The translations under genes were made by a program, and so were the position numbers. A stretch of 8,214 nt of DNA from Chromatiales bacterium (GTDB lineage: Bacteria > Pseudomonadota > Gammaproteobacteria > Chromatiales > Chromatiaceae). The notes under the pieces are model-generated. The model had not been told where the DNA came from. It was given only the letters and a program-made list of their open reading frames with translations, and did no database searches. How positions within the stretch are numbered: the stretch's first letter is position 1; every line of letters begins with the position of its first letter. Of this stretch, positions 5,301 through 8,214 are shown one piece after another. The stretch is from assembly GCA_024639625.1 (NCBI GenBank), contig JAHEIA010000119.1, positions 1-8,214 of the forward strand. The letters are read 5' to 3'.

Positions 5301-6881
5301 TCAGTCGTGCGCGCAGACGAGGCACACACCGCCGCGGCGCGGGTCTCCGCTGCCTTTTAGGTCGCCATCGGCACCGCGTTCGGCGCTGTGGGCGCCACCG
5401 AAAAAAAGGTTGCGCTCGTCCCACAGCTTCTGCGCGGGAAATTCTGCCTCCAAAAGGTGCGGCAGACCCGGGTCGCGCGGTGGTTCCAGGTTCAGCAACT
5501 GTGACTCGAAATGGATTCTTGGAGCGGCTACCGCTTGCTCCAGCGGCAGTGCATAGTCCACCAAGTTCGAGATCACCTGCAGGATGGCGCTGCGAATGCG
5601 ATTGGAGCCTCCGGAGCCCAAAGCGATCTCTGCTCCGCCGGCGGTGCGGAGCAGGCTAGGCGCCATCATCGAGGCGATCCGCCGATCGGTAGGCCAGTTG
5701 GCGAATCCGTGGGGATGGATATCCTCTTCCCCCAGCATGTTGTTGAGCATGATCCCGGTCCCCGGGATCACGTAGCCGCAGCCTTCCCCGTTGGAGATCG
5801 TCATGCTGGCCAGGTTACCTTCGCGATCAGCGACACTGATTTGGGTAGTGCCTCGAGAATTGACCGCATGCTGCCGCAGCGCATCCCGGTACTCCTGCAA
5901 TTGCTTGGGATGCAACAGGCTAGCAGCCAAGCGCGACCCGAGTGCGCCCCCCGCCAGCCGTTCTTGACGCAGCTCTTGGGTCAGACGCATGGCGCGTCCC
6001 AGCAGGCGAATGTGTGGTTCGCTGCCGAGGGGCGTTGCGCCAAGAGGAGCCGCCTCGAGGAGAGCCAGCGTAAAAGCGATCAATGTCCCCCCTAGAGACG
6101 GCGCGGGATTGGTGGTCAGTACGGCGCCACGGTAACGCGTGCGCAGCGGCCGGCGCACTATCACTCGGTAGCCGGCCAAGTCGTCAGCGCGTAAGTGCCC
6201 GCCGTGCTCAGTGCATGCTTGGATCAATGCCCGGCCGATGTCGCCATGGTAGAACAGCGCCTCTCCTTCGCGGGCCAAAGCCTCGAAGGCATTCGCCATT
6301 TCGGGTTGCGGTACTCGTTCCCCTGAGCACGCCAAGCGCGTTGCGCAGGGCGTGCTGCGATGGAGCGAAAAGGCCGCTTCCGACGAGCGTAAGATGGGTT
6401 CCACGATACGCGCGATGTAGGTTTGGAAATCATTGAGTGGGACGCCCTCGCGCGCCCACGCGCATGCGGGCTGGATGATCTCCGCAAGGGGTAGTCGACA
6501 AAGGTCCCGATGGATGCGAAACAAACCGGCGACCAGGCCGGGTGTCGCGATGCTGCCTAGGCCGATGTGGAACTCCTGCTGTGCGTTGCCGAAATCCGCC
6601 AGGATGGGGTAGAAGTCCGCCTCTGCGGAAGACAGTCGCTGTTTCGGGGTCTGGGCAAAGAAGTCATACAGCAGAGGAGAACGGCGGCCCGCTTTGGCTA
6701 GCAGAAAGCCGCCTCCGCCCAGCGAGGCCAATACCGGTTCGGCGACGCAGCTGGTGAAGCTTGCAGCCAGTGCCGCATCAAAGGCATTGCCCCCCGCCTG
6801 CATTACCGATATCGCCGCCTGCGCGGTTGCGTGATGGCCCGCGGCGATCACCCCTCGGGCAGGATCTTGCGTGTTTCCCAT
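5301..6881 (-). CDS. Gamma-glutamyltransferase-family Ntn hydrolase, no signal peptide
   Basis: GGT-family enzymes cleave gamma-glutamyl bonds, for example in glutathione, after autocatalytic cleavage into large and small subunits. This 526-residue protein shows the family opening GVIAAGHHATAQAAISVMQAG and AGGNAFDAALAASFT (10-43), GGGGFLLA (55-62), IATPGLVAGL (111-120) and GDIGRALI (213-220). The autoprocessing site GTTQISVADREGN (344-356) puts the likely nucleophile at Thr 345, matching Thr 391 of the E. coli enzyme by memory of the TTHYSVVD motif. The small subunit continues with LNNMLGEED (379-387), MAPSLL (406-411), LGSGGSNRIRSAILQVI (421-437) and GSGDPRRGG (510-518). Unlike classical periplasmic GGT it starts MGNTQDPARG with no signal peptide, so a cytoplasmic location is inferred. 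True substrate is unknown; some homologues are acylases rather than GGTs. GGGGAGG (6894-6900) precedes the ATG at slightly long spacing. It lies upstream of HU on the same strand, but HU appears to have its own promoter. Confidence 0.88.
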   Translation of the reverse strand: MGNTQDPARGVIAAGHHATAQAAISVMQAGGNAFDAALAASFTSCVAEPVLASLGGGGFLLAKAGRRSPLLYDFFAQTPKQRLSSAEADFYPILADFGNAQQEFHIGLGSIATPGLVAGLFRIHRDLCRLPLAEIIQPACAWAREGVPLNDFQTYIARIVEPILRSSEAAFSLHRSTPCATRLACSGERVPQPEMANAFEALAREGEALFYHGDIGRALIQACTEHGGHLRADDLAGYRVIVRRPLRTRYRGAVLTTNPAPSLGGTLIAFTLALLEAAPLGATPLGSEPHIRLLGRAMRLTQELRQERLAGGALGSRLAASLLHPKQLQEYRDALRQHAVNSRGTTQISVADREGNLASMTISNGEGCGYVIPGTGIMLNNMLGEEDIHPHGFANWPTDRRIASMMAPSLLRTAGGAEIALGSGGSNRIRSAILQVISNLVDYALPLEQAVAAPRIHFESQLLNLEPPRDPGLPHLLEAEFPAQKLWDERNLFFGGAHSAERGADGDLKGSGDPRRGGVCLVCAHD

Positions 6882-7165
6882 GCGCGCACTCTACCTCCCC
6901 CGGGCGACTCGCGGAAGCTCGTCCGCCCGAGTAAAGCGGAGAACTGTCGAAGGGTTCAAGTACTGCGCTTGACTTCTAGGCTATCGTAACCTTCTCGCCC
7001 CCTGCGCTGGTCGCGCTCGCCAGACCATGTACCGGAGCGTTGCCGGTGCTGCACATGTCAGAGGAAGCGAGGCCGCAAAGATTCGTCGAGAGATCCGCCC
7101 AGGGGGAGAACCGGTTCGACAACGGCCGCCCGTTCGAGCGGAGGAACCACCCGGGAGATGCAGCG
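6882..7165. other. Divergent intergenic region between GGT and the cNMP/rhodanese gene
   Basis: These 284 bp should hold both divergent promoters, but no convincing -35/-10 pair was found. TTGACT (6969-6974) looks like a -35 box without a matching -10 at the right distance. It overlaps a short imperfect dyad, TCAAG-N7-CTTGA (6954-6972 region). CGGGCG (6901-6906) and CGCCCG (6924-6929) can pair in the GGT leader. GAACCGGTTC (7108-7117) is a ten-base palindrome. Each of these could arise by chance in GC-rich DNA. Confidence 0.3.
7153..7157 (+). promoter_or_regulatory. Shine-Dalgarno site for the cNMP/rhodanese gene
   Basis: GGGAG lies eight bases before the ATG at 7166. An in-frame ATG at 7055 would add 37 residues of polar, low-conservation sequence and has no ribosome-binding site, so 7166 is preferred. 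Confidence 0.5.
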
Positions 7166-8214
7166 ATGTCTGTGCCTGAAAACCTTGCCGATCAGCAGCT
7201 GTTGCGCAATCTCGTGCCGCTGAACACGTTGCCGGAAGAACAATTTGCCCGCGTAAGCAGTCAATTGAAGGTGCAGCGCGTCGCCCGCGGTGACTATCTG
7301 TTCCACGAGGGCGATACCGACCAGCAGAACGTTTATCTCCTCACCGGCCGCGTCACCCTTTTTGTAGGCCACACCGTAGTCGAGACCGTGTCCGGCGGAA
7401 CCGATGTCTCGCGTTACCCCCTAGCCCATCGATTTCCCAGGAAATACAGCGGGCGCGCCGATACTCCATTGTCATTCGTCCGCATCGACAATCGGTTGCT
7501 GAGCTCGATGCTCGCGCGCAGTGAGGCAAACAATTACGAAGTATCCGAGGTGGATACCGGGACCAGCAGCGACTGGATGGCGCAGGTGTTGGGGTCGAGT
7601 ATTTTTCAGCTGCTCCCGCCCGGCAATATCCAAGCGGCGTTGATGCGCATCGAGCGCCACGAGGTCGCCAAGGGTGAGATCATCATTCGTCAGGGTGAAG
7701 AGGGCGACTATTACTATTTCATAAGCAGCGGAGGTTGCCGTCTCACGCGCGCCGATACCAAGGGGGGCGCCGAGCGCGAGCTGGCTCTGCTGGGACCGGG
7801 TGATAGTTTTGGTGAAGACGCATTGCTCTCGGGCAGCCCGCGCAATTGCACGGTGACCATGACCCAGGACGGTTGCCTATTGCGTCTCAGCAAACAAGAC
7901 TTCGATGGGCTGATCAAGTCCCCGATCGCGCGCTTTGTAAGCCATTTCGAGGCGGAAACCCTGGTGAAGCGAGGGGCAGTCTGGTTGGACGTGCGTCCAC
8001 AGGCCGAGCATGACGCCAGTCATCTGCCGGGCAGCATCAATCTGCCTTTCGAGCTCCTGCGCTATCAGATTTCCAGTCTGGCGCCGCGCTGTACCTATGT
8101 GGTCTATGGCGCCGACGACGGTATCAGCTCTGCCGCAGCCTTTCAGCTCGCGCAGCGCGGGCTGGACGCCGTGGTGTTGCGCCGGGGAAAGATGTGGTTG
8201 CCGTCGCAGCAGTC
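7166..8214 (+). CDS. Double cNMP-binding-domain protein with rhodanese domain (3' end missing)
   Basis: The frame is open to the window edge (349 residues read), so the C-terminus is missing. Residues about 10-115 form a degenerate cyclic-nucleotide-binding fold (LVPLNTLPEEQFARV, GDYLFHEGD, VYLLTGRVTLF) without a recognisable phosphate-binding cassette. Residues about 141-255 form a better one: GEIIIRQGEEGDYYYFISSGG (170-190), then LGPGDSFGEDALLSGSPRN (209-227), which keeps the Glu and Arg of the cassette. A rhodanese domain follows (about 265-345): VWLDVRPQAEHDASHLPGSI (272-291), YVVYGADDGISSAAAF (311-326). In related CNB-CNB-rhodanese proteins, recalled from memory, this last stretch begins VVYC with the active-site cysteine; here that position is glycine 315. 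The protein is probably a cytoplasmic signalling or regulatory factor with no DNA-binding domain seen. Its ligand is unknown. The gene is divergent from GGT. Confidence 0.85.
   Translation, partial: MSVPENLADQQLLRNLVPLNTLPEEQFARVSSQLKVQRVARGDYLFHEGDTDQQNVYLLTGRVTLFVGHTVVETVSGGTDVSRYPLAHRFPRKYSGRADTPLSFVRIDNRLLSSMLARSEANNYEVSEVDTGTSSDWMAQVLGSSIFQLLPPGNIQAALMRIERHEVAKGEIIIRQGEEGDYYYFISSGGCRLTRADTKGGAERELALLGPGDSFGEDALLSGSPRNCTVTMTQDGCLLRLSKQDFDGLIKSPIARFVSHFEAETLVKRGAVWLDVRPQAEHDASHLPGSINLPFELLRYQISSLAPRCTYVVYGADDGISSAAAFQLAQRGLDAVVLRRGKMWLPSQQ

Noticed and set aside
7027..7179. Short open frame (50 codons) before the cNMP/rhodanese gene
   Set aside because: Arginine/proline-rich composition typical of a GC-rich chance frame, no ribosome-binding site, and it overlaps the real start.

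Overview
The window reads as high-GC DNA from an autotrophic proteobacterium, most likely a sulfur- or ammonia-oxidising-type Gammaproteobacterium (Chromatiales-like). This is inferred from the RuBisCO-activase genes at the left edge and from protein families typical of that group: a PilZ-like protein, a TIGR02281-type aspartic protease, a double cNMP-binding/rhodanese protein and an HU protein with a lysine-rich tail. The RuBisCO genes themselves are not in the window. No tRNA, rRNA, CRISPR array, insertion sequence or phage gene was seen.

Left part (1-1387, + strand): the 3' portion of cbbQ, an AAA+ RuBisCO activase, carries a one-base frameshift near 233. A CbbO/NorD-type VWA gene follows immediately, but only its C-terminal domain is recognisable. 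Both genes have lost residues that are normally conserved. Together this looks like a decaying, or badly sequenced, CbbQ-CbbO module.

Middle part (1437-4659, + strand): a 590-residue protein with a degenerate PilZ-like C-terminus follows 49 bp after cbbO and ends at a convincing terminator. Next come a secreted MlaC-family phospholipid-binding protein and a membrane-anchored single-domain retropepsin-like protease. Together they suggest cell-envelope functions, but no shared pathway can be proved from the sequence.

Right part: two genes on the - strand, a tailed HU-family nucleoid protein (4707-5114) with its own promoter and, upstream of it, a gamma-glutamyltransferase-family protein without a signal peptide (5301-6881). 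A divergent + strand gene runs off the right edge (7166 onward). It encodes a double cyclic-nucleotide-binding-domain protein fused to a rhodanese domain whose catalytic cysteine position is glycine.

GC-rich hairpins lie a short distance downstream of four of the gene ends (PilZ-like gene, mlaC, protease, GGT). Only the first has a T-rich tail. The most noteworthy observations are the degraded cbbQ/cbbO pair and the cysteine-less rhodanese. No clearly new multi-gene system was found.
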